From Anniella stebbinsi (taxonomy: Eukaryota; Chordata; Lepidosauria; Squamata; Anniellidae), in NCBI GenBank assembly GCA_029215795.1, contig JARDYH010000007.1:91341263-91405262 (forward strand): a stretch of DNA of 64,000 bases, written 5' to 3'. The notes under the pieces were generated by a model. It was not told the origin of the DNA and did no database searches. It was given only the letters and a program-made list of their open reading frames with translations. Positions 19,442-29,550 of this stretch are shown piece after piece. Each line of letters opens with the position of its first letter. Within the stretch, counting starts at the first letter, position 1. The translations under genes and the position numbers were made by a program.

Positions 19442-20116
19442 TAGGGTGATCATATGGAAAGGAGGACAGGGCTCCTGTATCTTTAACAGTTGTATAGGGC
19501 TGCCTCTACAAGAGGCATTTAAAGCTCTTTCAAGGCGCATTAAAAATTTACCTCTACAAGAACGGAGCGCAAATCGGGTGTAGAGGCGCGCTATCCCTCC
19601 GATTATGCGCATTATTGAATGCGCGTTAAACAGCAAGTTTTATTTTGCTCCGGCCGTTAAAGCGCATTTTGACTATGTGAACAAGCGCTTATGCGCATTA
19701 ACTACTTGTAAAGCGGATTTTGGTCATCCGTTAATGCGCTTCGCCGCTTCTCGCTGCCTCTCATGCAGAGGTATTAGGCGTAAAGGCGTTATGCGCATAA
19801 TCGCCTAACCAGGCGCAAAAGCGAATCCTTGTAGAGGGGACCTAGAAAAGGGAATTTCAGCAGGTGTCATTTGTATGCATGCAGCACCTGGTGAAATCCC
19901 CTCTTCATCACAACAGTTAAAGCTTTAGAGCCCTGCCCTCTTTTGTAAAGTGGCCAGATACAAAAGAGGGCAGGGCTCCTGCAGCTTTACTGTTGTGGTG
20001 AAGAGGGAATCTCACCAGGTGCTGCATGCATGCAAAGGACACCTGCTGAGATTCCCTTTTTTATACAACTCTTAAAGATACAGGTGCCCTCTCCTCCTTT
20101 CCATATGGTCACTCTA
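19442..20116. mobile_element. TAGGGTGACC-family foldback MITE inserted into the end of another MITE and itself interrupted
   Basis: Runs from TAGGGTGATCATATGG to CCATATGGTCACTCTA. The target duplication is CTCCACTG (19434-19441, the terminus of the older MITE) and CTCTACTG (20117-20124), 7 of 8. A 345-bp element interrupts it at 19498-19842. The total of 675 bp minus the insert gives the usual length. Confidence 0.85.
19498..19842. mobile_element. Harbinger-like 345-bp element rich in GCGCATTA words
   Basis: Inverted ends GGCTGCCTCTACAAG and (reverse) GGTCCCCTCTACAAG. The flanking TAG at 19495-19497 and 19843-19845 is a 3-bp duplication, and the uninterrupted host MITE reads TTGTATAGAAAAG with a single TAG. 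The interior repeats GCGCATTA, GCGCTTATGCGC and AAGCGC in both orientations and is CpG-rich, unlike its surroundings. No coding region. Confidence 0.8.
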
Positions 20117-20241
20117 CTCTACTGCCTGGGATGTTTCACTTCATGGCAGGATTTTGAGAGGATTTCTTGTAGTTACTTTAAAAAAGAAAGAACGTGGCCA
20201 GGGGGACGGACACAAACAGACAGGACTAGCTGGCTTCCTAC

Positions 20242-20506
20242 CAGGATGGTTGAGCTGCATCGTACTCTTGCTCCATTGTGATAGGCCTACAATGGCCACC
20301 ATCTTGGCCCCAAGGCTGGACCGCCGCTTCTTCGTGGATGAGAGGCTCGCTGAATCCGGATTGCCCCCGTTGCTCTTCTCAATGTTGTACATCTCTCCGC
20401 TGATGCTGGAGCTCCGGACCACGTTCCGGGCCAAGGAGGAGCTTGTCTCTCCATTAAGCATGGTCACCTGAGGTGATCTCAGTGGCTCCTTGCCAGCAGG
20501 GTGAAG
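20242..20506 (-). CDS. RIMS3: RIMS3 first coding exon (coding part 20461 down to 20242)
   Basis: Regulating synaptic membrane exocytosis 3 is a short RIM-family protein of the presynaptic zone; vertebrate forms are about 300 residues with one C2 domain. On the minus strand an acceptor (CTTCTGTTACAG) precedes 20506, 45 bases of 5' UTR follow, and ATG is at 20461 with A at -3. It encodes 73 residues plus one base. Diagnostic blocks are ARNVVRSSSISGE (about 11-23), KKRRSSLGAKMVAIVGL (about 44-60) and QWSKST (62-67), which I recognise from RIMS3 N-termini. The donor G|GTAGGA lies at 20242, phase 1. Frame and splice sites are intact. The frame stays open upstream to the exon edge, so a longer N-terminus is possible but not expected. 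The C2-domain exons should lie leftward; none is in view. RIMS4 and RIMS1/2 have different N-termini. Confidence 0.9.
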
Positions 20507-20831
20507 CTGTAACAGAAGACAAAGGAGACATGAGCCGCTGAGGGAGGAAGAGGCGGCTCCTGTTGACCTAAATGACAACCATATTGTTTTGGAACATGAT
20601 CTAAGGAAAGGTTACTTTCTAATCTCCAGGTGCACCCCATCAAATGAGGGGAGGTGGGTGGCGTCTAAGGAAAGGGTCTTTTCACTGGTGGTACCCCAGT
20701 TATAGAATGTCCTTCCCAGAGAGGCACATCTAGCGTAACCATACAAAATGGAGGACAGGGCTCCTGTATCTTTAACAGTTGCATAGAAAAGGGAATTTCG
20801 GCAGATGTCATTTGTATGCATGCAGCACTTG

Positions 20832-20979
20832 GGCAGGGTCTACTCTGCTGTTTTAAAAAGCTTTAAAGTGCTTTATAACAGTAGTGACAACTGTTGGGGC
20901 CCAGGACACACTCCAAAACTGTTGTCACTTCTGTTATAAAGCACTTTAAAGCACTTTAAAACAGCAGTGTAGATCCGCC
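20832..20979. mobile_element. Harbinger-like MITE, GATCTACAC end family, nested
   Basis: Ends GGCAGGGTCTACTCTGCTG and (reverse) GGCGGATCTACACTGCTG. Flanks TTG (20829-20831) and CTG (20980-20982) replace one CTG of the host MITE. The arms fold through TTTAAAGTGCTTTATAACAG and its complement. Confidence 0.8.
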
Positions 20980-21045
20980 CTGGTGAAATTCCCTCTTCAT
21001 CACAACAGTTGAAACTGCAGGAGCCCTGCCCTCTTTTGTATCTGG

Positions 21046-21138
21046 TCTTATATCAACCTCCCAGAGAGCTTCAGCTATAGGGCGGTATACAAATGTAATA
21101 AATAAATTTCAGAAATAAATAAATTTCATAAATAAATA
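21046..21138 (+). mobile_element. L2 3'-end fragment nested in the MITE
   Basis: AACCTCCCAGAGAGCTTCAG then GGGCGGTATACAAATG and AATAAAT repeats. It replaces the central part of the host MITE between GTATCTGGTC and GCATACAAATGAC. Confidence 0.7.
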
Positions 21139-21269
21139 AATTGCTTGCATACAAATGACACCTGTTGAAATTCCCTTTTCTATGCAAATGTTAAAAGATA
21201 CAGGAGCCCTGTCCTCCTTTTCATATGGTCACCCTTGGCACATCTGGCACCTGCATTGTGGTCTTTTTG

Positions 21270-21395
21270 GAGTCATGCTCAAGAATTGCCCACTGCTGCT
21301 ATCGCTGTCTCCCGATCCCATGTTCCAAGAGAAGGTGGCGTTGGCAGCCCGTCCCTGCAAGAGCATAGTTTGTGCCTAGGAATATAAGTTCCAAA
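21270..21395. repeat. Local direct repeat, first copy (second at 21968-22100)
   Basis: Shared words are CTCAAGAATTGCCCACTGCT, CGATCCCATGYTC, GAGAAR, and AAGTTCCARAATCYCC. Both copies are on the same strand about 700 bp apart. The family was not recognised; it may be a local duplication or two copies of one repeat. Confidence 0.6.
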
Positions 21396-21429
21396 ATCTC
21401 CCATGAGACCTTCTTATTAGTCCTTCAGT

Positions 21430-21655
21430 TTTGTTGGTATTTTATAGTGTTCTTCATGTGCTTTTAAGATATTTCCACTACTACTGGCTTTTACTTTGGT
21501 TTTTTATTCTAGATTGATTCTGTTTTATTTATTTTTTGTAATGTTTTTATGTTATGTTTTATTATGTTATTAAGGTTTATGGTTTTAAGTCTTGCTCTGT
21601 GAACTGCCCAGAGACCTTCAGCTGTTGGGTGGTATAAAAATGCAAAATTTGGTCA
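21430..21655 (+). mobile_element. L2-type LINE 3' UTR
   Basis: Long T-rich 3' UTR ending GTGAACTGCCCAGAGACCTTC and GGGTGGTATAAAAATG, the L2 terminal block. No coding part is retained. Confidence 0.55.
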
Positions 21656-21967
21656 AATGTACTTTCCCTCAACAACAACCAAAGTTTACAAGAAATCAGT
21701 CAGTATGAGAATACAATGCAGCTCCCAATATTCTCCATTTTCCAGTTTGGGGGGTCAAAAAGAAGCATTTTGGAAAGGTAGACTTTATTCTGGGAAAACA
21801 GTGCAAATGTTAACTTTTAAAAAACGCTGTTTCATATCGCTGCTGCTTCTTTTTCCTCCCTGGATTAGTCCCATGCTCCTTCCATGCTTGAGATGCACAA
21901 ACTGCTTGCTAGGAAAGCACTCGAGGCTTTGCGCACATTCCAAGCAAATGTGCACAAAGCTCAGAAG

Positions 21968-22100
21968 ATGCTCAAGAATTGCCCACTGCTCCTGACACTG
22001 CATCCCAATCCCATGCTCTGGGAGAAACAGGAGGCGGCAGCTGGCCCCTGCAAGCACATGTGTTGTGATTGGGAAAACAAGTTCCAGAATCCCCAGCCAC
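21968..22100. repeat. Local direct repeat, second copy
   Basis: Matches 21270-21395 through AAGAATTGCCCACTGCT and CAATCCCATGCTC. The open frames that cover it on both strands have no recognisable domain. Confidence 0.6.
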
Positions 22101-22283
22101 ATGCAATTTTCCACTGAGAAGAAAGACCTCCAGACAACGTTTCTTTGCTTTGGGACGGAGAAAGGATGGTAAGCAGCGGCTTGCAGGAAGAGGGCAAACG
22201 CAACATCCTAATCCTGTAAGCAGGGTTGTGTGTACCCCGTTCCTGCTCAAGAGTATTCGCAAACACCTCTCTTTCAATGCTCA

Positions 22284-23015
22284 TTATGTAAGAATGTAAG
22301 AAGAGCCCTGCTGGATCAGACCAAGAGTCCACCTTGTCCAGCACTCTGTTCACACAGTGGACAATCAGTCGTCAAACAGAAACTCACAAGCAGGACACCA
22401 GTGCAGCAACACCTTCCCACCCATGTTCCCCAGCAACTGGTTATATATGCTTACTGCCTCTGACACTGGAGGGAACAAATAACCATCAGGCTAGTAGCCA
22501 CTGATAGCCTTCTCCTCCTCCAGGAATTTACCCAACCCCCTTTTAAAGCCATCCAAATTGGTGGCCATCGCCACATCTTGTGGTAGTAAATTCCATAATT
22601 TAACTATGCGCTGTGTGAAGAAGTCCTTCCTTTTATCTGGGTTCTAGCGTTATGGGAGAGGGAGGAAAAACGTTTCCCTCTCCACATTCTCCACACCAGG
22701 CATAATGTTATGCGCCTCTATTATGTCTCCCCTCAGCCTCCGTTCTTCCAAGCTAAACAATCCCAGCTGTTGTAACTTCCCCTTATAGGGGAGATGCTTG
22801 AGCCCCTTACTTATTTTAGTTGCCCTTTCCTGCACTTTTTCCAGAAATGTACACAGTATTCCAGTTGTGGTCACACCATGGATTTGTATAAAGGCAGTAT
22901 GATACTGGCAGTTTTATTCTCAATTCCTTTTCTGATAATGCCTAATGTGGAGTTCGCCTTCTTTACAGTGGCCGCATACTGAGGTGACCTTTTCGTTGAG
23001 CTGTCCACCGTAAGG
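22284..23015 (-). mobile_element. CR1 LINE 3' part, ORF2 C-terminal region
   Basis: Minus-strand translation gives VKKANSTLGIIRKGIENKTA, ILPLYKSMV, LEKVQERATKISKGLKHLPY and LGLFSLEERRLRGDIIEA, in the order found in CR1 ORF2. Several stops and frameshifts are present. The 3' end, at the low coordinate, reads into TTCTTACATTCTTACAT, a variant of the 8-bp CR1 tail repeat. Confidence 0.8.
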
Positions 23016-23321
23016 GCACAATCCTGTGCAAGTATAGACAGACAAAGAGCGTCATCAGGTGGGGGGGAATCATGTTTCCGTATCATCGCTCCCCCCATCT
23101 GTCCCACAATACTGCCTCTTTCTTCCCACCGGGGAGGAAAGAGGAAGTAAACAATGACCCCATGGCCCATTCAGTGGCCATTCTTATCACGCCAGTTTTC
23201 CTGCACACAGCAGGAAATGGCAGTACATTTCGTTTCAAAAAATAAAAATAAAAATCGGATTTACTGGGGTCTATTTTGTGACGGAAAGAAGGCCAGAAGG
23301 AGCGGGAGATGCATGGGAGAC

Positions 23322-23639
23322 TAGGGTGACCAGATAAAATCCAGGTCAGGGCTCCTGTAACTTTAACAGTTGTAGAGAAAAGGGAATTTCAGCCAGTGTC
23401 ATTTGTATGCAATTAGTTCCTGGTGAAATTCCCTCTTCATCACAACAGTTAAAGTTGCAGGGGCCCTGCCTTCTTTTGTATATGGTCACTCTAGTATAGT
23501 GCCTGCACCTTTAACTGTTGTGATGGAGGGAATTTCACCAGGAACTAATTGCATACAAATGACACTGGCTGAAATTCCCTTTTCTCTACAACTGTTAAAG
23601 TTACATGAGCCCTGACCTGGATTTTATCTGGTCAGCCTA
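23322..23639. mobile_element. Foldback hAT-like MITE, TAGGGTGACC family, subfamily B
   Basis: From TAGGGTGACCAGATAAAATC to CTGGTCAGCCTA. TGGGAGAC at 23314-23321 and 23640-23647 is an exact 8-bp duplication. Confidence 0.9.
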
Positions 23640-24084
23640 TGGGAGACAGACATCATCGTCAAACGGACCCACGAACATCCATAAGTGGGCAGTAACGACG
23701 AGCCTGCAATAAAACGATCATCTGATGACATTCAAAATGTCCTACAACTCCAGAATTTTGGGAGCTGTAAGACTTCCTTCTGTCTAAACATGCATAGAAT
23801 TGGGCCCTAAACCAGATTCATTTCCTGGGACTCTGAGCCTCAGGTAACAGGGTTCCAAAGGATTTGGAGCTGATTTGGAACAAGGGGCTGGTTTCGTATA
23901 AGGGCAGCTTGATCTCTTCTCCAATCCTAAACTACCCTCTATGAAGGTAGGAGCATATCCAGCCGCTTATTCCTTGTGGCTCCCCTTGTTGATGCTTCAC
24001 AAGGCCTGGCCCCTTCTTCCCCATTATATTCCCAAAGGGCAGAAATGAGTAAGATACATCTTGAATTTCAAACAAAGGTCAAGA

Positions 24085-24290
24085 TGGATGTTATTGAGCC
24101 TGCATGCAGGGCCCTGATGACAGCTGCTCTTCCTGGCGTCTTCTCATTGGCGTGTTTCATTTCGCCTTTGCGGTCGAGGCAATTACGGCTTAGAGATGCA
24201 AAAGCCTCTCTGCAGTCTGCTTGGCACTGTCACAGTTTGGTGGCAAATGCCGGCAACTAGACACAGTTACAGCAAATCCATGCTCTCATG
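24085..24290. promoter_or_regulatory. Candidate conserved non-coding element upstream of the RIMS3 exon
   Basis: Unique, high-complexity sequence with no similarity to the repeats here, about 3.6-3.8 kb upstream of the RIMS3 coding exon. It contains TTTGCATCTCTAAGCCGTAA on the minus strand and several CpG sites. No coding frame matches a known protein. Conservation is inferred from texture only. Confidence 0.25.
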
Positions 24291-24532
24291 TCCAAAATTG
24301 GTGCTCAGCTGTACTGGGTGAGATAAGGTGGGGGTGGGGGAATAGCAGCACTCAGCACAGCTTTGGAGGGTGGGGGGTCCTTGCATAGAAATCCAAGGTT
24401 TCTCAGCAATGAATTCTTTCGCACATACATACATTAGAAGCGCAGAAGAGGGTGGAGCTTTTTTTCTCTAAATCAGGAGCATTGCTCGACTTGGGCACCT
24501 GGGGTCCCAGCCCTGGATCTGTTTCCCAAAGC

Positions 24533-24852
24533 TAGGGTGACCATATAGAAAGGAGGACAGGGCTCCTGTATCTTTAACGGTTGTATAGAAAAGGGAAATT
24601 AAGCAGGTGTCATTTATATGCATGCAGCACTTGGAGAAATTCCCTCTTCATCACAACAGTTGAAGCTGCAGGAGCCCTGCCCTCTTTTGTATCTGCTCAC
24701 TCTAGTATAGCTCCTGCAGCTTTAACTGTCATGATGAAGAGGGAATTTCACCAGGTGCTGCATGCATACAAATGCCACCTGCTGAAATGCCCTTTTCTAG
24801 TCAACTGGTAAAGATACAGGAGCCCTGCCCTCATTTTCATACGGTCAGCCTA
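24533..24852. mobile_element. Foldback hAT-like MITE, TAGGGTGACC family, subfamily A
   Basis: From TAGGGTGACCATATAGAAAG to CATACGGTCAGCCTA. The flanks do not match, so the target duplication is lost or the copy is rearranged. Confidence 0.8.
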
Positions 24853-26027
24853 ACTACATAAGCCCTTTGTGAAAAAGTCCTCTGTCTCACATAGACTGTG
24901 ATTATAACCTTCCCTGGGGTCATCTCTGCATCTTTTTCCAGATGCAGAGCTCTTCATAGAGCCAATGCAGCCATGGTGGCAAATGGAAGGGGAGGGGGAC
25001 ACGATGCAGCGGTAAACAGAGCAAAGGGCAGGCTGTGCCGCTGCCATGTGTTCCCTCCCATTGCAGGTGGCAAGAGAACTCGTGGGGGAGGGAGGCAGCC
25101 TTCCTGAGCTGAATGCTCCCTAGATGCGTCGCACAAAATCTGAGATGTGGCAAGCCTACGTAGTACTGGAGAGTCACTGAGGGCGCTGCAGGGCAGAGCT
25201 GCTCCTGCTTCCCTAGTGATGCCTCTCTCGGCTTGGCCTGTTGCCTTCATCCACTCTCCGTAATCCTGGACCCCAAAAACCTGCAGAGGTGGGCAGACAG
25301 TCGATATCCAGAGGTTTTGAACATCAACTCCCAGCATTCCTGGCATTTGCTAAGCTGGCAAGGGCAGCTGGGTGTTGAAGTCCCAGACATCTGGAGACCG
25401 TCTGCAAGCCATTTCGGCTGCTTCTGCAGGTGGGCTAAGAAAGGTTTTAGTCATTCACAGCAAAGGTCTGGTTTGGGCCACCCCGGAAAGGTGTGAAATG
25501 CCCAGCTGGGTAGCTTGCTCACTATTGCTTTTCCTTGCCATGAATAATTCAGCCTTCCCATGTGATGGATGCATCCATCTTCCAGAGAAAGGAGCTGAAT
25601 TATTCATTTCAGGCCACTTTGTAATAACGGAGGAAGGTGGTGGCGCCGGCGCCCTGGGAAACGTTTCCAGGAATGTTGTTGCAGATGGAAGAAAGAAAGA
25701 GAAGATTAAATAGGAGCAAATTCACCGGTTCTTCGGGAGGGGCAGGCAGCTTTCACTGTCTTGCCAAGATGCCAGCTATACCTTTATGATATTCCCATGG
25801 AGTGGACTGGTTTGTGTGGGAAGTGCCACACGCTGTAGGTTTAGCTGACCTGACTTAACTGAGACCAGCAACTTGCTGTCCTTTTGCTTTCTTCTGTAGC
25901 AACTTTGTGCATCTTCTTTCTGGTGGCTGACATAAGGGTGGCCGTGAGAAAGAGAAATCGTTCATCTTCGCCAGGCCCACCCAAGTTATTTTATGATTTG
26001 GGCAGAAAAGCCGGATGTCATCTACCT
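24853..26027. other. Unique sequence upstream of RIMS3, with a diverged MITE at about 25300-25400
   Basis: 24900-25180 is CpG-rich and unique. 25310-25400 contains ACATCAACTCCCAGCATTCC and TTGAAGTCCCAGACATCTGG, resembling the ACTACAACTCCC hAT MITEs. A strong palindrome lies at 25540-25607. No exon was recognised. Confidence 0.4.
25540..25607. other. 68-bp cruciform-like palindrome with inner 16-bp palindrome
   Basis: ATGAATAATTCAGC (25540-25553) is the exact reverse complement of GCTGAATTATTCAT (25594-25607). The 40-base loop itself holds the perfect palindrome GATGGATGCATCCATC (25564-25579), nearly concentric. It belongs to none of the MITE families in the window. It could be a hairpin RNA, a paired homeodomain/POU site cluster or a degraded MITE. 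Confidence 0.7.
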
Positions 26028-26339
26028 TAGGCTGACCATCTGGAAAGGAGGACAGGGCTCATATAACTTTAACAGTTGTAGAGAAAAGGGAATTTCAGCA
26101 GGTGTCATTTGTATGCAATTAGTTCCTGGTGAAATCCCCTCTTCATCACAACTGTTAAAGGTGCAGGCACTATACTAGAGTGACCATATACAAAAGAAGG
26201 CAGGGCTCTGCAACTTTGTGATGAAGAGGGAATATCACCAGGAACTAATTGCATACAAATGACACTGGCTGAAATTCCCTTTTCTCTTCAACTGTTAAAG
26301 TTACATGAGTCCTGTCCTCCTTTTCAGATGGTCAGCCTA
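26028..26339. mobile_element. Foldback hAT-like MITE, TAGGGTGACC family, subfamily B
   Basis: From TAGGCTGACCATCTGGAAAG to CAGATGGTCAGCCTA. ATCTACCT at 26020-26027 and 26340-26347 is an exact 8-bp duplication. Confidence 0.9.
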
Positions 26340-26449
26340 ATCTACCTGCATTCATGTGGGGCATGTTCGACCAAGGCGTTCCTCTGCACAAACAGAAGGG
26401 GAGATGTGCAAGAGTGTTCTCATGTTCTTGCGCATCTCTTGTTTGTTTC

Positions 26450-27930
26450 AGTAGGAGCTGTGCAGGAGAAAATCCAAGAGACAACGGACTGGATGAGGGC
26501 CGCTAATCAACTCAAACTCAATACAGACAAGATTGAGATATTTATGTTGGAGAGGTTGTCAAGAAACAGGAACCTATTTCCATATGTGGTGGACTTGTAA
26601 ACATGTACAAATATTTTGGTTAAAAGTATTTGAAGAAGTAAAAAGGATGACAGATTTAAAGTTTGAGATATGTCCTAGGATAGCTTTACTATCACTTTAT
26701 GACAAAGAAGAAGGAGAGCAAAATGTTAAAGATTTAATTACGAACTTAATGACAGCAGCGAGGTTAATAATATCTAGACAATGGAAAATGCAAGGCAACT
26801 ACCAAATAGAAGATTGGTATAAACAAGTGTGGGATATTGCAATAAATGATAAGTTAACAAGCAATATTAAAGTTAAAAGAGGAATATTAAGGAAAAATGA
26901 ATTTGGAAATATATGGGGATTATTTGCGGATTATATATTTAAAAAAAGGGAAGGGGTGTATACCGTCACATGAATCTATGCAATTTTGGAAGAATGTGTT
27001 TTTTTTAGTGTTACATAAAAATATAGTAGCTGGTCCCAGGGGGGTTGGGTGCACTAGTTAGGTGAATTATGTTAGATTAATAATGTTAGTCATATGATTT
27101 ATGAGTGATGTGTTTATGTTTTTTCTTTATGTTTATTACATGAAAATCAATTTATTTATTTTTTAAAAAAGATTGATACATTGTTAATGAGTGGTTCTTC
27201 TGACCAGATGGAGGTTGCTCAACCTCTTCTGGGTGGGATTGTGCTCCCCCTGAAAGAGCAGGTTCATAGCTTTGGGGTTCTCCTAGAGCCATCTCTGTCA
27301 CTTGAGGTTCAGGTGGCCTCGGCAGCACAGAGTGCCTTCTACCAACTTCGGCTGGCAGCTCAGCTATGCTCCTATCTGCACAGGGATAACCTGACTTCCG
27401 TTGTCTATGCTCTGGTAACCTCCAAGTTAGATTACTGCAATGCACTCTACGTGGGGCTGCCTTTGAAGACGGTTTGGAAGTTGCAGCTTGTGCAAAATGT
27501 GGCAGCCAGATTGATAAGGGGGACCAGAAGGTCTGGACATAGAAGACTGATTCTGGCCTGCATGCACTGGCTGCCTGTTTGTCTCTGAGCCAAATTCAAG
27601 GTGCTGGTTTTGACCTACAAATCCTTACACGTCTCAGGACTACAATATCTGATGGCGCACCTCTCCTGGCATGAAGTAACCTGTACACTATGCTCAGCAT
27701 CTAAGACCCTCCTTCAGGAGCCTTCAAGGGACACCCAGAAGGCAGCAACAAGGAAGAAAGCTTTCTCAGTGGTGACACCCCCACCCCACCCCAGTTACGG
27801 AAAGATCTCCATGACAAGAGGAGATCATTCTTGTTCTTTCAAGTATCTTGGCCCTGCCCCCTTTTGCCTTTGGTCCCACCCACCTCTGGGATGCTCCTCC
27901 CAAGAGCGTATCTGAAATGGTATTCAGCAT
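26450..27930 (+). mobile_element. L2 LINE interrupted by an L1
   Basis: The left piece encodes DWMRAANQLKLNTDKIE. After the L1 the right piece continues with LGGIVLPLKEQVHSFGVLLE, LVTSKLDYCNALYVGLPLK, LQLVQNVAARLI and FKVLVLTYKSLH. Order and frame match the L2 ORF2 at 5008-6027. A stop after HWLPVCL and small indels show it is dead. The 3' end fades near 27930. Confidence 0.8.
26537..27168 (+). mobile_element. 5'-truncated L1 inserted in the L2
   Basis: The frame ending at 26973 reads NLFPYVVDL in one phase and TYFHMWWTCKHVQIFW in the true one, then ISRQWK and WYKQVWDIAIND. The HMWW.C..VQ.FW motif marks the L1 ORF2 C-terminus. The tail is short A-rich (AAAAAA at 27165-27170). AAGATTGA occurs at 26529-26536 and 27169-27176 as target duplication. 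The last 145 codons are open, so the copy may be fairly young. Confidence 0.85.
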
Positions 27931-28124
27931 CGGATTGAAAGAGGTGCAATAAATCCTGGTTTGCACTGACCAGCAGCGGCTCTCAGACCAGCCCTACCTG
28001 AGAAGAGCCTAAGACCTTTAGTGTACATATGCAGCTGCTCCAACAGTGGCCTGTACCAAAACACATCTAATAAATCACTGGAAGCTACCTTATACCAGGT
28101 CGGACCATTTAGCTCACCGTACTG

Positions 28125-28257
28125 TCTGGTGGTGGCTCCGATGTCAATGGGGTGGTGAATCCACTCCGGGTTTCAATCAGAACTTTCTGACTGGTTCTGA
28201 CTGAAACTTGGAGTGGATTCACCATCCCACTGACATCGGAGCCATCAGCCTCCACTG
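28125..28257. mobile_element. CAGTGGAGG-family foldback MITE, shortened
   Basis: GGTGGTGGCTCCGATGTCAA at the left and CAGCCTCCACTG at the right with a reduced centre. Confidence 0.75.
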
Positions 28258-29059
28258 CCCCATTGTTTCCAACGTGGGGGGGGTCTTCCCCCTCACCCCC
28301 CCCCTCTTGCAGGCATTTGGGATTCTGATGATTAAACCTGCATGCAACACAAGTCTTCCACCACTGTTCCTTCCCCAAACAACCCACTGAAATTGCAAAA
28401 GACAGGGACAGCCTTTGCTTTTATTTTTTTTTAATGCCAACTATTGTGGCATCCAAGAAGAAAGGATTTCCGCCAACTGAGGGCTACGGCCAACCCTCCC
28501 AGCAGAAGCAGAAAGAGGTAACCGCTGAGCATCAGAACTGCTATTCCCCTGCCCCCCAATTCCTGTCTCCTGCCTGACAAACTTGTCAGCTCCCACCTGC
28601 CAGGAAGAAGCAACAGCCAGCCACAAAGATTTCCATTGCCATAAATCAAAGGCGTCTCCCGACACCCACCTGCCCTTCCTCGGTAAGCCTTGCACTTGCT
28701 CTCTGCTCCTGATTGATTGGGTGGGCAGCAGCTGCAAGAGGCCAACATGCCGTGGTACCTGGGGGGGGGGGGGAAGGAAGGGAAGTTTTGGTGCTTTCCA
28801 AATGTTTTTGGATCAAGCCCCATGAGGTCCAGCCAGCACAGCTAATGGTCAAGAATACGAATACAGCCCCAAACATCTGGCGGGCACCACATTGGGGAAG
28901 GCTGATCTAATTTGGACGGAATCCTTGCCATTTTCGTATGGCTTCATCTTTTCTTGCAGTGGGTGCAAGCTAGGGGTGTTCAAACCAGCAAAACCAGGGT
29001 TTGTGGAAGTTCTCTAAATTCTGTCTTGTAGCTCATTCAGACTCGAGTCGGTATCAGGT
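28258..29059. other. Unique non-coding stretch, 13-G run at 28761
   Basis: No exon was recognised. The open frames at 28431-28876 overlap on both strands without known domains. A fragment CATCTGGCGGGCACCA at about 28876 is a hAT MITE remnant. Confidence 0.4.
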
Positions 29060-29285
29060 TTCAAGCGTTGTTTTTTCCCCCTTATATTTTCCATGTATTT
29101 TTCCAAATCTATGCATTCCTTAATTGACCAGCCATGGTTTTTATTAGTATTCTGTTTTTAAAATGAATAATTTCAATATGCTATTTTAATCTTTCTATCT
29201 TTTTACTATTTCATTTCTTATGTTCACCACTCTGGAATCTATTGTAGAAATGGAGCGGCATACAAACATTGTAAACAAATAAATA
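29060..29285 (+). mobile_element. LINE 3' UTR, probably L2
   Basis: T/A-rich sequence ending GAGCGGCATACAAACATTG and AAATAAATAAA, the usual L2 terminal layout here. Diverged. Confidence 0.4.
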
Positions 29286-29550
29286 AAAACGAATTGTCCA
29301 CATTTTCGAAATGTACACATTCATCTCCCATTGATTAAAGCTTGTTCACATTTTTTCAGAAGTGCACATTTCTCCATGCACATTTTTCAAATCTATGCAT
29401 GCTGTCAACCTCAATTTTGGGGGGTCTACAAATCACAATGCAAAGTTGAAAAGGTACAGACCTCAACTGAAGATTGTGTCCAAGTCCATGTTCCATTTGA
29501 AAGGTGTGAACTGGGTAAATCATGATTAGAAATGAACATCTGGAGGACCA

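Larger units (their letters stand above)
20731..21236. mobile_element. TAGGGTGACC-family foldback MITE carrying two later insertions
   Basis: Ends TAGCGTAACCATACAAAATG and CATATGGTCACCCT. GGCACATC at 20723-20730 and 21237-21244 is a perfect 8-bp target duplication. Interrupted by a 148-bp Harbinger-like MITE and an L2 3' end, both listed separately. Confidence 0.9.

Noticed and set aside
20462..20578. Upstream ATG at 20578 extending the RIMS3 frame
   Set aside because: The AG acceptor at 20507 places that ATG in the intron, and the known RIMS3 N-terminus fits the ATG at 20461.
26259..26600. 113-codon plus-strand frame
   Set aside because: It spans a MITE arm, unique sequence, an L2 piece and the L1 start, so it is a chance fusion.
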